Assembly: GCA_018902385.1 (NCBI GenBank) | Contig: JABSSW010000006.1 | Location: 868,001-932,000, forward strand | Reading direction: 5' to 3' | Length of the DNA: 64,000 nt | From: Physcia stellaris | Lineage: Eukaryota; Ascomycota; Lecanoromycetes; Caliciales; Physciaceae | Shown: positions 10,437 through 22,619 of the stretch, in pieces | How the letters are laid out: every line of letters begins with the position of its first letter | Position numbering within the stretch: the stretch's first letter is position 1 | The notes under the pieces: model-generated | Database searches by the model: none | What the model saw: the letters and a program-made list of their open reading frames with translations, nothing else | What the model was told of the DNA's origin: nothing | Program-made: the position numbers and the translations under genes

Positions 10437-11249
10437 TCATAGTGGCTTCAGAGCCCACTTACAATCTTTGAAGATGACAAGTAAAAGCCCTTCCGTATCT
10501 CGATTTGGAACCGCCACGGAATTTATCAATAGGATCAGAAACAGAGAAAGTGGTATGTCGGATGCCTGCTTTTTTTCTGGAACAGAATGGTTACTTGCTG
10601 GCTCATATGAGCTGACATCTTGACGATCTTTAAGCAAGCAGAAAATTTTCAGTTCAATGTCCAGATCTAACTCCATCGGTGCGAAAGAATCTATCGTACC
10701 CGTGTGGATCATATGCACCTTCTCAAGATGTGGCATCCGATTGAGTTGTTCGCGTAATCTTAGAATCAAACTGCCGGCGCTCTTGGTAGCTATCCTCTTG
10801 ACCTCAAGGGAAAGAAAAGGTACACGAACTGCCAGATGAACCTCACAGACTCTGATGTGAGTGGTTCCAGGAAGATGGAGATTGAGGTTGAGCCACTCGG
10901 GGCCATAAAAATCTGTAACTATCAAGATCAACGATAGCGTACTGTACACGATTTCTGAAGCTCCTTCATAAACTTGTTTGTTGACTCGCAGCAGGGCAAA
11001 GTTGAACTGGTGGGATAAGCCCCATCCTGTACGCTTAGGGTACTGAGTCGAGAGGGCTTCTCTCGTCAATACCTTATCGATCTTCAGTGTGTGCTGATAT
11101 ATCTTGTTTCGAAGCTCCGGTGGAAGTCCCAGAAGGTTGAATGTGCCTTTTGGCGACGCAAGACTTAGGTTCATGAGTGTGAGTGTCGAAGAAGGCTCAT
11201 CCTCAATCGGGACCTTGCTGCTTCCCCTGATTATTGTTTCAGAATCCAT
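10437..11249 (-). CDS. 2EXR / F-box-like fungal protein of unknown role
   Basis: A single exon of 270 residues. Residues ~37-52 carry the motif FNLLGLPPELRNKIYQ, the typical opening of the large fungal family of 2EXR/F-box-like proteins. The rest shows the family's usual pattern: LLRVNKQVYEGASEIVYS (residues ~86-103), where a conserved Asn/Gln-Val-Tyr-Glu element follows the predicted helix pair, then a mixed alpha/beta region. These proteins are abundant and fast-evolving in Pezizomycotina and their functions are mostly unknown; links to SCF ligases are assumed from the F-box-like motif only. There is no signal peptide or membrane segment. The ATG chosen is the first of the frame. Confidence 0.75.
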   Translation of the reverse strand: MDSETIIRGSSKVPIEDEPSSTLTLMNLSLASPKGTFNLLGLPPELRNKIYQHTLKIDKVLTREALSTQYPKRTGWGLSHQFNFALLRVNKQVYEGASEIVYSTLSLILIVTDFYGPEWLNLNLHLPGTTHIRVCEVHLAVRVPFLSLEVKRIATKSAGSLILRLREQLNRMPHLEKVHMIHTGTIDSFAPMELDLDIELKIFCLLKDRQDVSSYEPASNHSVPEKKQASDIPLSLFLILLINSVAVPNRDTEGLLLVIFKDCKWALKPL

Positions 11250-12314
11250 GATGAGTAAAGATCTCGAAAAGTAAATGATTTTTTGGGAATGTCAGACAAT
11301 GTTACAGTGATTCCTAGGACATAAGGGAGGCACGACGAAAAACAGAGTGTAGAAAGGAAAAGTTTTTGTCCTCTGTGGATTCAGGAGGGTACAATGATCG
11401 GGTAGCAATACCATGATTTTAATGAATATCGTATTACTCAAACTCAGAGTGTGAATTTCAGTTTAATCTAATTAAACAGCTCCTCCATCACATCCATGCT
11501 AAACCGTCAACTATCATTCATCCACATTATCACTCCCTTGATATTCCACTCTCTTATGACGAGTTCCTCAACCACTACCCTCTTCAAACAAAAAAATGAT
11601 ATGCAGCTCCCATTCCTCCCAATACGAGCTGATCTCCGCTCTGAACACCAAGGAATGAAGTCTCCATTTACTAACAGAGGCTTCATCAATTATTCCAAGA
11701 ATCAACTATTCCCGGCCCGGGAGAAGGGGAGTTCACGGGCAGTTGCGAAGTATCAACAAAATGGACAAAGTCCATCTTCACTCCCTCTCTTTCTCTGTGT
11801 CTCTAACCCTATCCCAGATCCCGAATGGGCAGAGGGCATTGTGGACGGCATTCACAGCGAACATCGATTAGACGCAGAGAAAAATATATGAAGGAAGGAT
11901 CCGGATTCAGGGGGATTGTGGGTGAAGCTTCGATCTTGGGATCTGAATTATGCAAAAACCGTTCGATAGTACTGGGGCATCTTCGGCTTCTTGAATGGGT
12001 TGGAGGTGACATATCATCCTTTGGTATAGCTATCTAAGGTCGGGGTCGCTTCCGCGACACAAAGGAGGATCAATCAACGACGGGAAGCAAGAAATTGGTG
12101 GTTGCTTACTTCACTGGGGATCAAGGTCTACCTACGAGACTTCTGGTACAGCAACGTAGAGGCTGATGCTCCTCATTGGTGTAACACCATGAGTCGTTGC
12201 GGAATGCTACAAGAGTAGTCAAGAAGATGGTATGGCCATAGTCGGTCCTTCCGTATTCGGGCTCCATCGATTCTCAGAGGTGGCCGAGGCAGAAGGCCCA
12301 TAGCGTGTACACTA
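11250..12314. other. Intergenic, no gene supported
   Basis: About 1.1 kb between two minus-strand genes, so it contains the promoter of the F-box-like gene at its left end. Plus-strand open frames at 11496-11891 (131 codons) and 11825-12037 have no conserved motif, domain or splice pattern that I recognise. I see no repeat or RNA gene. Confidence 0.45.
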
Positions 12315-14413
12315 TCACGACTTCATCTCATAAGCCAGACATCCCGTCCCATCCAGCACCTTCCATATCTGAGCGCTCTTCGGCTTCCCAAGGGACTCTT
12401 TCTCTTGAGCCAGTGTCCGCCTATCCATCGCCCATCGCATCACCGAAAGCTGCTGTCCTTTGCTCATGATACCGTGCGCACCAACAACATGGGCTACAAT
12501 CCGCCGCCAGATATCCTCCGTGAAGCCGGCTGGGAGCTGTGATCGGTAGGGTACTTGCGACTCTGGTCGGGTAGGTTTAGATTTTTGAGGGGATGGAGTG
12601 GTGGGCAGCGGAGGAGGAACCGGGGTTTGCGGACTAAGCGCGATGGGGGTGAGAACTAGCTTTCCGTTTCGGTATTCTTGTCCTAGCCGAAGTGTTTGTG
12701 GCTGGTTCGGGCTTCGCGAGACAAGCGGTGCGGGCTTGTGGGGACGCTGAAGAGCTGTCCCTATAGAGATCAAAGTCAGAACGACTCTTTCGGAAAATAG
12801 TGAATAACATGACAATAGCAAGGGCCGTTCCATCTCACTTACCATTTGAAGCTGAACCATTCTGAAAAGGGGACCTGTTCTCGTCCGACCGGGAAGTTGA
12901 CTGTTGCCGCCTGGTCTGACAGATAGCCCTACCAAGACAAAGCATCCTTAATGCGGTACGCCAGAGATTGTTGCCCCTGGCGCCATAAACTCGTAGCGTA
13001 TTCCCCTGTATTCGGCTTCTGGCTCTCTCTAGTTCCAAAGATGCCATGCTGTAGGTTCCTTCTTCCAGTCGTGTCTCAGGAGAATCCGGATCTAGTTCGT
13101 CCCATAGATTCCGTCTTACCAGCTCCGCAAGTTCAAGCACCTTCATGCCTGCATTGCCAAGGCCGATGTTCGGATAATACAGGAGTCCGTGACATCTCCG
13201 CTGCCGTCCACGGTCAGCTTTCTTCTACTGGACTTGGAACTGCAAGGCACCTACTTCGAGATCGTAGGCTGCCAAATGGTGGGCTGATGGCCCAGCTTTG
13301 GCTGGCGGCACACGTTTAAGAAGCTGTGTAGGGGGGAAATGAAAGGAGACGACGTATGAAAGATGCAAAGCACATGTTTCCGTCATCGATGTATCTGTCG
13401 GCAGCGTTAGTTAGCTTTTGCGATTTTCTTTGCAGATTTTGGAGCTACTAGCAATCGGCGGTTGGTGAAATTTTAACAAAACTCACCCGCAAAGATGAGA
13501 TAAGGTATTGAACGAAGACCACGAGCTGTGGCATAGAATCTCGTTGCTTGTGTAGTCTCCGCAATGTTAAAGTTGTCGAATTGTCCCTCAAGCCCACCGT
13601 TCTTCCCAGCTGTACTACTTTGACCAAGTGCAGGATGATAGCGACCGAGACATTCATCGTTAGTACTAGTGAACAAGACTGGTTCTTCACTGCCATATAT
13701 CTTGGTAAGCGTCTCGAAAGTGCGGATCCCTGATGGAGAACGGCATTAGCCTCTTGTTGCTTAGAAAGCTGCAGACAAACGAAAGCGTCTTGGATGGATT
13801 TTCCTTCCAGTTATGTGCCTACGAGACTCAGGTAAATACCATACCAAGGGGATTGCCGCTGAAGTCTATTCGACGCAGAACGTAACACTCGGCAAAGGAC
13901 TCCATGAAATATTCCATTGCCGCTGTATCTTCGTCGGTAACAATAGAGATAGAATTGTTTGAGAGATCAAGGTCCCTAAGGTCATGCGCTGCGAGTCGTA
14001 TTACGTGCCCCAAATCTATCAAGCACCTCGCGTCAAGTCTGTTATCCTTGAGACATAGCTCCTCCAACCGGACAACACTGCCCTGGTCGCCATGGTATTC
14101 GATAGACTCCACTAGAGCATTTGCGATCTCCCGGAATCCGTCACTTCCTAGATTTTTCCCGGTTACATCAAGCTCCACAATCGGGTCCCGTAAAGCAGCC
14201 TTTGCATGTAGGTTTGGAGGTATTCGCTTGATCTTATTGAGACTTAGCCGTTATGTTATCGGTCCTTTGACGTCTGGGATAGGCGTACGAGGTCTTTAGC
14301 TACTGCCTGGCCTAATTTAAGCCCTTCGATCTTTCGCTGGCAGTTATGTGTCAGCTGGGAAAAGAATAAAGTTAAGCTTGTTGCCTTACGTTGGTATAAT
14401 TTGGTCTACCCAT
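12315..14413 (-). CDS. Leucine-rich-repeat protein, seven exons, function unknown
   Basis: The spliced frame is 548 residues from exons 14413-14390, 14336-14289, 14232-13845, 13729-13487, 13394-13255, 13200-12843 and 12760-12315; all junctions keep frame. Residues ~40-150 contain ribonuclease-inhibitor-type LRRs, e.g. IVELDVTGKNLGSDGFREI, LEELCLKDNRLDARCL, LRDLDLSNNSIS and LRRIDFSGNPLG. A conserved middle block follows (LGRYHPALGQ; FADTSMTETCALHLSYVV; LLKRVPPAKAGPSA; LGNAGMKVLELAEL). The C-terminal third is Pro/Ser-rich and ends in a conserved patch (LPAGFTEDIWRRIVAHVVGA). LRRs usually bind proteins; this fungal family has no known job that I can name. The first exon is only 24 nt, so the start is the least certain part. 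Confidence 0.8.
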
Positions 14414-14841
14414 GGTGCAGTTCTTGCAGGGTCAAAGGAGGGTGCAAATGTCAAGGTGCTCATGGGTTACAGGCGTGGTGATTGGGCGAATGAGTGATGC
14501 TTCGCGCCTTCACGGAATCCCGATCTGGAACAACACCTCGGTTGGTGGCGAACAGAAATGAGCTTAGGGTAGGTGCATCTGAAAGGGTACAAACTTCTGG
14601 CTTGGAGAGCCTGACAACCATTCGTTCGCTTACTCCTATCTCGAAACATAAGAAGGCGAGAAGTGTCTACGTAGGAATCACAGGCCTAATTGCATCCTCA
14701 GGAAGCTTGGAAATCTACCGCAAGGCTACCAAAAGCTTTGTTGACACGCATCTTAGCACCTAACAGCACATAAGTAAAAGCAAATTGACCGTGATCAATG
14801 AAAGCATGACAGTTGCAACTCGGTTGAGGGAACAAAGACGA
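14414..14841. other. Upstream region of the LRR gene
   Basis: This lies between the start of the LRR gene and the stop of the MER3-type helicase, both on the minus strand, so it serves as 5' region for one and 3' region for the other. The short open frames in it have no recognisable content. Confidence 0.5.
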
Positions 14842-17800
14842 TCAAGATACTTGCGTGTCTTCCGGCCACCATTCAACTAGATGTCCGTATTCGCGGACAA
14901 AGTAGGCCAAGAATCCGGGGTCAATGTCTTTTGTCCATTCAGGGAGCAAAGGTTGTTCGTTATCATCTTCCACAGGGTTTGCATTGGAGTCCGCTTTTGA
15001 CGTTGACGGGTCCAAGGTTTGACTGCTATTTGGGCTGGCTTCGCAGGTTTCTCTGTCTGCGCAGGTCTCGACCAGTCTCTCCGTCTGCACCATTATCCTC
15101 GGTTTCTTAGCCAATCGGGGTCTTGACGATCTCTCACTTTCGACGTCGCTATCCACATCTACCTTGCGTTTCTCGTTTAGTCTCTCTGGCTTTTCGGGAC
15201 TGTCTGTTGATAGAAAAAGGCGCTCAGACCTTGAGCCTCGAGCAGGACCAGCTGACGAGTGCAGATAAGCAGGGTTTGTCTCTCGTTCTTCACCGATGTT
15301 GTAAGATTCCCAATCGTCCCCATCGTCAGGTACTGCCGATGCTTGATTGTCTTTCGCGCTTTCAGCTACAGCCGTGGAGTCATCCAAGCCAATCAGAGCA
15401 GCCTCTAGGTCGGAGTCTCCCTCATCAGAAGGCTCGTCAGAGTTGGGTTGACAAGGCTTGTCTGGCGGTACTCCGTCTTCAGTAGGCTTTCCCAGAAGAT
15501 CTGATGTTGATGGCAAATCATCCATCCAATCATCCTCGTATTCGCTAGAAACGTTGACCGTCTCGAGATGGTCTTGCTTTTGACTAAGGAATGAAAGCTG
15601 TGACTGAGCTCCCTCAGAAGAGGGGAACGAAGCTTTCGGCTTCAGCATGATTCGAACGGACGGAGTTTTACTAATTTTTTGATGAAGGCGATGGAGCTTC
15701 TTGAAGTCCCGCGGGCTATCTGTCGCATACTCTTGTAGATCTCGCCCTCTGCTTGGTTCGACCCTGTGAATATTCTGCGAAATAGGACCATGATCTTTTT
15801 TTGATTTTACGGATCTTGGCTGAGTAATGGTTACTGCTTCAGTGACCGACGCATTCGCGTTTTTCGGCAAGTCTTTAGAAGGCTCCCCAGCTGCATTAGA
15901 GGACTTCGGAGGTTTTGGCACCTTGTCAACACCTTCGCGACAGCATAAGTGCTTGCAGGCCGACTTATCCTTACATTTGTGGTTGCATGCCCACTTGCCA
16001 TTCTCAAGTTGGGTAGGGTTCCAAACGTCTTTGTTCCCGCCTCCTTGTAAGACCTCAATTGACCTGGCTTTACTTTTCGTCGATGCAGGTCTTGTATTCG
16101 CATTTTCTCGGTTCAGGGCTTCATTTGCATCTGCGAGAGCCATGAAACCCTCTTCGTCCAAATCACTGTCCGCAAATTCGTCGTCTCTTGGATCAACTAA
16201 CCTTTGCTGCAAAGTTTGGCCACTTTTACGGCCTTGATTGGTAGAGGATCGTTCTTGATCCTCATGATTTGGCTCATCAGTGTTTCCGGGCTTCTGCCGC
16301 TCAGGCGGTGACACGGGAAAAGCCGAAGCTGGCAGGCCATGCTTCAGCTCTGCAAAACGCATAGTACCCGCGATTTCATCACACATAACGTAGCTTGTAA
16401 TCGATTGTTCATGTTGGGTCAGCAGAGCAGACATCAAAATGTCTTGGCCATTGGCGAGCTTCTTCGCACTGATGCGGCGGAAATCGATGAGCATACCATC
16501 GGATCTTTCCACAAGGAGGCATACGTAGATCGGTCGCCGGTGGAACATTGTTGGAGGGCGATCGTTCAGAAAGCCGCATTCAGCTTTAATATTAATCTTA
16601 ACCGACTGTTTCTGCCTGACTTCCTTGCCCATGAGCTTCATTGAGACGCGCAATTTCGGAAAGTCTCTGAGGCCTCCAATGAGCTTTTGACCAAAAGGTG
16701 GGTGTCTGCTCATTAGAGTCTCGATACGGTGTGGTTCTGTGGTCTCCAGAGCTTCAATACTATTAACGCCACCCATGGCCAGCTTCCGTATTGCTGCTAG
16801 CCCAATTTGCGGTAGTTGTTTCATTTGAAGAGGCGAGTTGTCCCATACTCGTGCACTGAAGCTTCTTGCTAGTTCCAGAGCATGTCGTGCACCAATAGCA
16901 TCTTGGCGGTGTAATTGGCAGTCCACGATACAGCGGATCAAGCGATTGACATGAGAGAAGACCATCGCCTTGTCCTGATTGTATTGCCGCTTGTGTTTGC
17001 TGTACTGTTCGTCCGCAGGGAACTCAACCCCACCAAGCTCAGCTTGTATCAGAAGACTCCTCTTGTGTGCGTGAAGGGCTAGATCGACTTTGATAGGGAA
17101 CTTAATACCATTCGCTTTGTTAAGCTCCTTGAAGAGCGCCTTTTCACCGGCTTTTAAGCGAATATCGCGATACTCTTCTGCTTGGGAGACGGCAGATAAC
17201 TACATTTGTTAGATATGGAACGCAAACATGAAAGAGAAGACATACGATCTCGGAAATTTTGGGCTTAGGCCCAAGACTTAACAAGATCCTCATTGTTTCG
17301 AATTTGATGCAATAACGTGCCATTGCGTCCCCGAACTCCGTGCATTTGAGTTTTGCTTCCGTACCCTTCGTACACAATAGGTCGTTATCCTCGAGAAGGC
17401 GAAGGTCTCTCTGGCAGATCCGCTCGATTCTTTCATCTAAATTGAGGTTCCTTGAGTCTCCATCAAGTTTGTAGTGATCAGGGTTATGACCGAGACGGAC
17501 GGCAAGAAAGGTACCTGCGAGCCATCTTTTCGCAGAGTGTAAATCGTAGACTGTTCCCAATCCTACCTCGGCGTTCTGTTGTAATCAGCGACTTTGGAAA
17601 TGCGCTCTTGACCTACAATACTGACCAGATGATCGATGAGATTCAAGTGCAGACTGATGATTCGTCAGTTTAAAAAACACGATCGCGTGTACTCTCTTGT
17701 GCTGACCAGCTTTCCAGTGACTCTTCTCCAGACATCATTTTCTCATACTTCTTGGCCTTCTCCTGTTTAGTTATAATGACGGCTACAGCACTGTCATCAT

Positions 17801-19855
17801 ATTGAGGTCTGCGAGATGTCAGGTTTCAGCCCATAGCGAGACAAGACAGGGATTTTGAGATACCTTCCCGCACGCCCCAGCATCTGCATGATCTCCAAGT
17901 CTGCGTATTCCTTGATTCCATCGTCCTGAAAGCATACAGTGTTCTTGATGATAACTAAATGGCACGGTAAATTGACCCCAACTGCAAGGGTGGACGTGCA
18001 GCAGATCACGTGTATCTGCCCTTCTAGGAAACCTTTTTCAACAGCATGCCTATCTGGCAGATCAAGTCCGGCATGGTGGAAAGCAACACCAGACGCCAGC
18101 ACGCCTAGAAGGTTCAGCGGACGATAGTGGAAGGAGCGGCGGGATTACCTTTAAGCTCTGGATCTTGTACCACGACCCTGAATGTAGGCCCCGGCCATGG
18201 GCGATCTCTGGGACTCTTTCCAGCCCAGAGACTCGCCAGAAGTTTTGCCGTCGAAATACAGGACTTTCGGGTCATGCAAAACAGCATCATTGGCTTCTTA
18301 TGTGAGTGCTTTGAAATAATATCCGGAAGCCTACCAGGTGTTAGCCTCTCCTTCTCGGTAAGCTGTTCGACATGAAAGGAAAATCTACTTCGGGTCACAC
18401 GCAGTCTCGAAACCAAAATCACTGCCTCGGTACGGTAGACCGTAGACAAATTTTTGTAGTTTAACTGGCCGGAAAATTTCCCCGAACCGCTCCTGCCTGG
18501 CAGGAGAATGCTCGCTAACATGGTCTTTGCCAAGCCATTGTGCAATGTCCTGCGAGTTTGGTACAGTAGCACTCAGCGCCACAAACCTGACATTGGTCTG
18601 AACGGACTTCATTCGAGAGACGACTGCTTCCAAAGTGGCACCTCTCGTCTCCTTGAGTATGTGAACCTCGTCAATGCTGGTATAAAATCAGCGACATCGC
18701 CCAGCTCCCGAAAATCCTTTCACTTACAGGAAGAGCTTCACCAGTTCCATAAGCCGCACGTGATCCTTCCATTTCCTTGTCATGCTATCCCATTTTTCCG
18801 GAGTAGTGATGATGATACTGGCATTTTGGACATGGCGCAGTTGGGCATGATCGGTATCGCCCGTCAGCTCGGCACATTGTAAGTCGAGAGAAGAAAACTT
18901 GGCTTGCCAATCGCGCTGTCTCTCGGAGCAGAGTGACTTGGTTGGGGCCATGTAGACGATCTTGTACTGGTCAGACTTGAAGCCCAGAAGTAATTTACAG
19001 ATAGCCATCTCCAAAATAACGGTTTTGCCACTACCGGTTGGTGCTGACACCACTAGATTGTCATTGGACACAAAGACGGACTGGTAGCATTTTGATTGCA
19101 CTGCGTTGAAGAGCTGAAAAGGAAAGACGGATCGGAATCGGTCAGAGAGATCATTCGGGGATACTAGTTGTATTCCTTGAACGATTGGAGGAGCATGGTT
19201 GAGTGCGAGTGTTTTCGTCTGGACTTGAGCTTGAGGTTGGGTGAAGGATGGGAAGGCCGGCTGTGAATGGATTTGTGAAGGATGCTGCTCGGTCTTGTGG
19301 AATTCTTGAAAGTCTCGCCTTTGAGTAAGCGCGAGAGAGGGGCTTGAAGGCAGGCAAGTAGGAGGCGATGAGCTATGTTCGACCCTGTGGTTCGTAGGCG
19401 TACTCAGATACTGGCCTTGCATGGTGTCAACTATGGTCATCGACTTGTAGGTGGCCCACTAACCAAGACTCATCTGAGGCTGCACTTGAGATGTCACCAC
19501 TAAAGATGCAACATCAGGCCGCTGTGAATCGTTGTCACACACGCGAACACGAACCTCTGCCGTAGTCAACTTGTGGACCTCTCTGGTGCATAGGGTTTGG
19601 AGCTTCCAGGAAGCTTGAAGCCTGCAAGTTCTGAGACTCGTATAGCGGTTTGCGACTCTTGGTTGCATGTGAGATTTGTTGTTCACGAATGGGATGATGT
19701 TGCATAGCATTGGACCTGTGGTAAGGAACGCCCGGCTGGGTGTATGGCAAAGATGATTTAGGGTAGTTTTGCATCTCGTCCGGACTTTGCACATCTCGAA
19801 GCAGTGCTTCGATCTCCGACGGAAGACGGCTCATCCTAGTCGTGACGGGACTCAC
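14842..19855 (-). CDS. MER3: Meiotic DNA helicase MER3/HFM1
   Basis: A Ski2-like superfamily 2 helicase. MER3/HFM1 unwinds and extends joint molecules in the ZMM pathway of meiotic crossover. Motif I is SAPTGSGKTVILEMAI (near 19030), Ia MAPTKSLCSERQRDW, Ib TTPEKWDS, II DEVH (split by an intron near 18675), III ALSATVPN, V STLAVGVNLP and VI EIMQMLGRAGR. A winged-helix region follows, then a Sec63 domain in the large last exon (14842-17199), opening around AIRKLAMGGVNSIEALETTEP. The acidic C-terminal tail holds a compact Cys/His cluster, KWACNHKCKDKSACKHLCCREG, known from fungal and animal HFM1. Around nine exons; tiny exons occur near 17600. The N-terminal exons (19440-19855) and exact start are not resolved. 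HOP1 lies 4 kb upstream. Confidence 0.9.
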
Positions 19856-20270
19856 TAGAAATCGAATCTGGCGGTGTTTGAGGAACTATCGAAGCCTCGA
19901 GGGCTAGGGGGGTTGAACGGAAAGATGGAATTGTAAGGTACCTTACCTTTCCCCACAAGAGTATGAAATCACGTGCCTTTTACACTGGACAGATTGGGAT
20001 GGAACCACGCTTTGGCCGTTTGCCCATGGAAAAGTAAAAGATCAGAATGAGGGCTGACGGTACATCGAAAACCCCCGGTTGTCGCCCAAATATTAGAAAA
20101 ACAATATAGACAAACTCACCTTATGGTACTCGACTGATTATTTATCATGCTATATACACTGTGTATATATCACATCAGTCTCCCAATAATCAAAGTATCG
20201 CCTGAACCCATTATTTCGGCCATGTAGGGATATAAGTACACAGCTGTCAGATGATTGAGCCCATTCTTAA
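19856..20270. other. Upstream region of MER3
   Basis: This lies between the MER3 start and the stop of the large disordered-protein gene, both minus strand. A TATA-like palindromic stretch at about 20150-20170 is visible, but its role is unclear. No gene is seen. Confidence 0.45.
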
Positions 20271-22619
20271 TCACCATCTGTTCATTGCCCATCCTGTGAT
20301 CTCGTCTTCCTCGTCAAGCTGTTGTGCCCGCTGTTCGGCTCCATCAAGTACAACTACGCTGCTACTCACTGTCCGCTTCCGCTCGTGCTTGTTTCTAGAA
20401 GAATTTATGGACCGTGACGGGGACACGGCATAGCCACCAGAATAGGCATCGAGATGGCCGAGACCCGATGGAGGTGTAATGGGCGATCGTCGGCTGGTCG
20501 GTGTTGATGGAACCAGGTCAGAAACTGTAAAAGTAAGGCTGGGCGACTTCTTTGGCGATGGCTCAAGATTGGTATGACCGCGGAGACGAACAGGAATCTC
20601 GGGTACCTGGGGGAAATACTCTATTTCACGAGCCAAGTCGTCCGCAGAAACAGCATAGACACCGCTCATAGTCCTTGCGAGCTCTTCGGTTATTGCTGGG
20701 ATGGATTGCGACATACTAACATCGAAATAGTGTAATTGTTTGTCCTCGCCAGCGGTTTTCGGTCTGAGGGTAATCGAGTCTCGCACATTGTAAAGATCAG
20801 CTGCAGTATCATGACGAATGCTGGCTCTTTTCCTGCGCATGCCCTCAAGCAGCTTCTCTTCGTCTGGAGTAACAGCCATCATTCTGCTCTCTCGTCCATA
20901 GATCTTACGCTGTGAGCTAGTAGACCTTGAGTTTCTAGACGTCCGTGAGCCAGTATCCAACGGCTCCGAGTCACAGTCCAAGCTTTTAGCATTGCCCTCC
21001 AGAGCAGGTTGAAAATTCCTATCTTGCCATTTCCTGGACGACACGCGCTGGCTAAGAACGGGCCTTGTAGGAATACTAGGGACTGGCGGAATTACTTCGG
21101 AGCTAGTAGACCTTGACCGCCTTCGTGAACGGACATTGACGACTGGTTGAGGCTTGATGGATTTGATCCTCTCCACGCTCAAGACCAGGGCTTCATCCCC
21201 CTTGTCAGCATAATCAATGCTCTCTCGGATACGGTGGCGCCGGGAGGTGTTGTTGTTGCTAGGCGCACTCTCTTCACTTTCGTCCTCAGAGGACGAAAGA
21301 GCTAGTACGCTCTGGATCTGAAGGTCAATTCCAGACAGAGTTTTTCGATTACTCCGGCTCGAAAGGGCGCTCTTCTGGCTTCCGACACTTGGGGTACCTA
21401 TGACTCGCATGGACTGTTGTGTAGACCCAAGGGGAAAGAGTTTCGAACCTGGATCCGTGTTGATGCTAGTGTTATGTTGGTTTGGTATACAAGACTGACG
21501 ATCAATTCCGGACTTGGATTCATCCGGTCCAATTCGGAGACTGCCGGTCGTGCAATCGCGGGAGACACTTAGATTTCTTGCCGTGTCTGGAGGGAAATGG
21601 TGCAACATGGCAATTCTAGACTCTAACTCAGGTGTTTGAACCAAGGTGCTGGGCTCGAAGCCGTCGGACCATGTATGTGCAGGTTCGTCGATGTTAGATG
21701 CATGAGAATTAGGAGGTCGAATTCCACGACCGCCTCGGGAGTCAGGATCGGAAGGTTGCTCTGATCCAGGGCTGAGATGCTTCGTCTTCCTCCTCTCCCA
21801 ACCTAGCCATTTGGTCTTATCCGATATAGACCTGTGGGTCCTTGTAAGTAAAGAAGGCTGCGGAGGAGCTGTTAGATACAAGCGCGGCGAATGAACGTGA
21901 GGATTTCTTATTGGCGGTCGAAGAGGGGACAACGTTGAGAGATCTATATGCCGAGGCCTATCCTGCTGAGGGTCGAAAGGTTCCGGTGATATGTCATGGT
22001 ATGCTCCGTCCTCAATACTGTCTGACGAATCGTGCCGAGCCAATGGACTGGAAATGGATGGGCAGCCTTTTCTTAATGCCATATCGCGAGCGGACGAAGC
22101 AGAAGTTTGCTGGGAGACAGAAAGGGGCGTTTTTGTAGCGTCATAATAGGATCGCAGAGTGGATGATGATGGAAAGTAGTGGGCTTTCGGACTTGACAAT
22201 TTTGAGTTGCTGGCTTTTTCTTCAATAGCAGTGGAGAAGGATTGACCGAGCAAAGGTGATGAGGGCTGGTTTCGCGAGATTGACGGTCGGTGCTGGGACC
22301 TGTCCCATGACTCTGACATCGCTGATGAAAGCTCGTCGTCCGAGTCCTTTACCGATTCACTGCCTGCGTCCGATAGGGTCACACTCATAAAGCTTGGATT
22401 CTTCCGAAGCCTCTTTGGCCTTCTCGGAGGCTGCTCCAACAGGTCCAAGTTATTGTAGTCGGAAGTTCCCAGGACCTTCTCAGCCTTGACTCCAGGGCTG
22501 GACAATGGCAAATCGTCCGTGTCATCGCTGTACATGCGCTGAGGCGATGGTCCAGGCTGTTTGTCTGAGCTTGACTTTCGGCGGGGTAAAGGAAAGGAGA
22601 ACTTAAAGGTTCGAGGCAT
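20271..22619 (-). CDS. Large Ser/Arg-rich disordered protein, unknown function
   Basis: A single uninterrupted frame of 782 residues starting MPRTFKFSFPLPRRKSSS. It is rich in Ser, Pro, Arg and Asp with no recognisable enzyme domain, membrane segment or signal peptide, and is predicted by composition to be mostly disordered. Conserved-looking islands are the N-terminus, RPKTAGEDKQLHYFDVSMS with the following acidic helical stretch (residues ~620-660), and a C-terminal acidic tail ending in GWAMNRW. Many SP, TP and RRxS sites suggest phosphorylation control, though that is inference. The long intron-free frame, an ATG with a purine at -3 and compositional coherence argue that it is real. I do not know a function. 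Confidence 0.7.
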   Translation of the reverse strand: MPRTFKFSFPLPRRKSSSDKQPGPSPQRMYSDDTDDLPLSSPGVKAEKVLGTSDYNNLDLLEQPPRRPKRLRKNPSFMSVTLSDAGSESVKDSDDELSSAMSESWDRSQHRPSISRNQPSSPLLGQSFSTAIEEKASNSKLSSPKAHYFPSSSTLRSYYDATKTPLSVSQQTSASSARDMALRKGCPSISSPLARHDSSDSIEDGAYHDISPEPFDPQQDRPRHIDLSTLSPLRPPIRNPHVHSPRLYLTAPPQPSLLTRTHRSISDKTKWLGWERRKTKHLSPGSEQPSDPDSRGGRGIRPPNSHASNIDEPAHTWSDGFEPSTLVQTPELESRIAMLHHFPPDTARNLSVSRDCTTGSLRIGPDESKSGIDRQSCIPNQHNTSINTDPGSKLFPLGSTQQSMRVIGTPSVGSQKSALSSRSNRKTLSGIDLQIQSVLALSSSEDESEESAPSNNNTSRRHRIRESIDYADKGDEALVLSVERIKSIKPQPVVNVRSRRRSRSTSSEVIPPVPSIPTRPVLSQRVSSRKWQDRNFQPALEGNAKSLDCDSEPLDTGSRTSRNSRSTSSQRKIYGRESRMMAVTPDEEKLLEGMRRKRASIRHDTAADLYNVRDSITLRPKTAGEDKQLHYFDVSMSQSIPAITEELARTMSGVYAVSADDLAREIEYFPQVPEIPVRLRGHTNLEPSPKKSPSLTFTVSDLVPSTPTSRRSPITPPSGLGHLDAYSGGYAVSPSRSINSSRNKHERKRTVSSSVVVLDGAEQRAQQLDEEDEITGWAMNRW

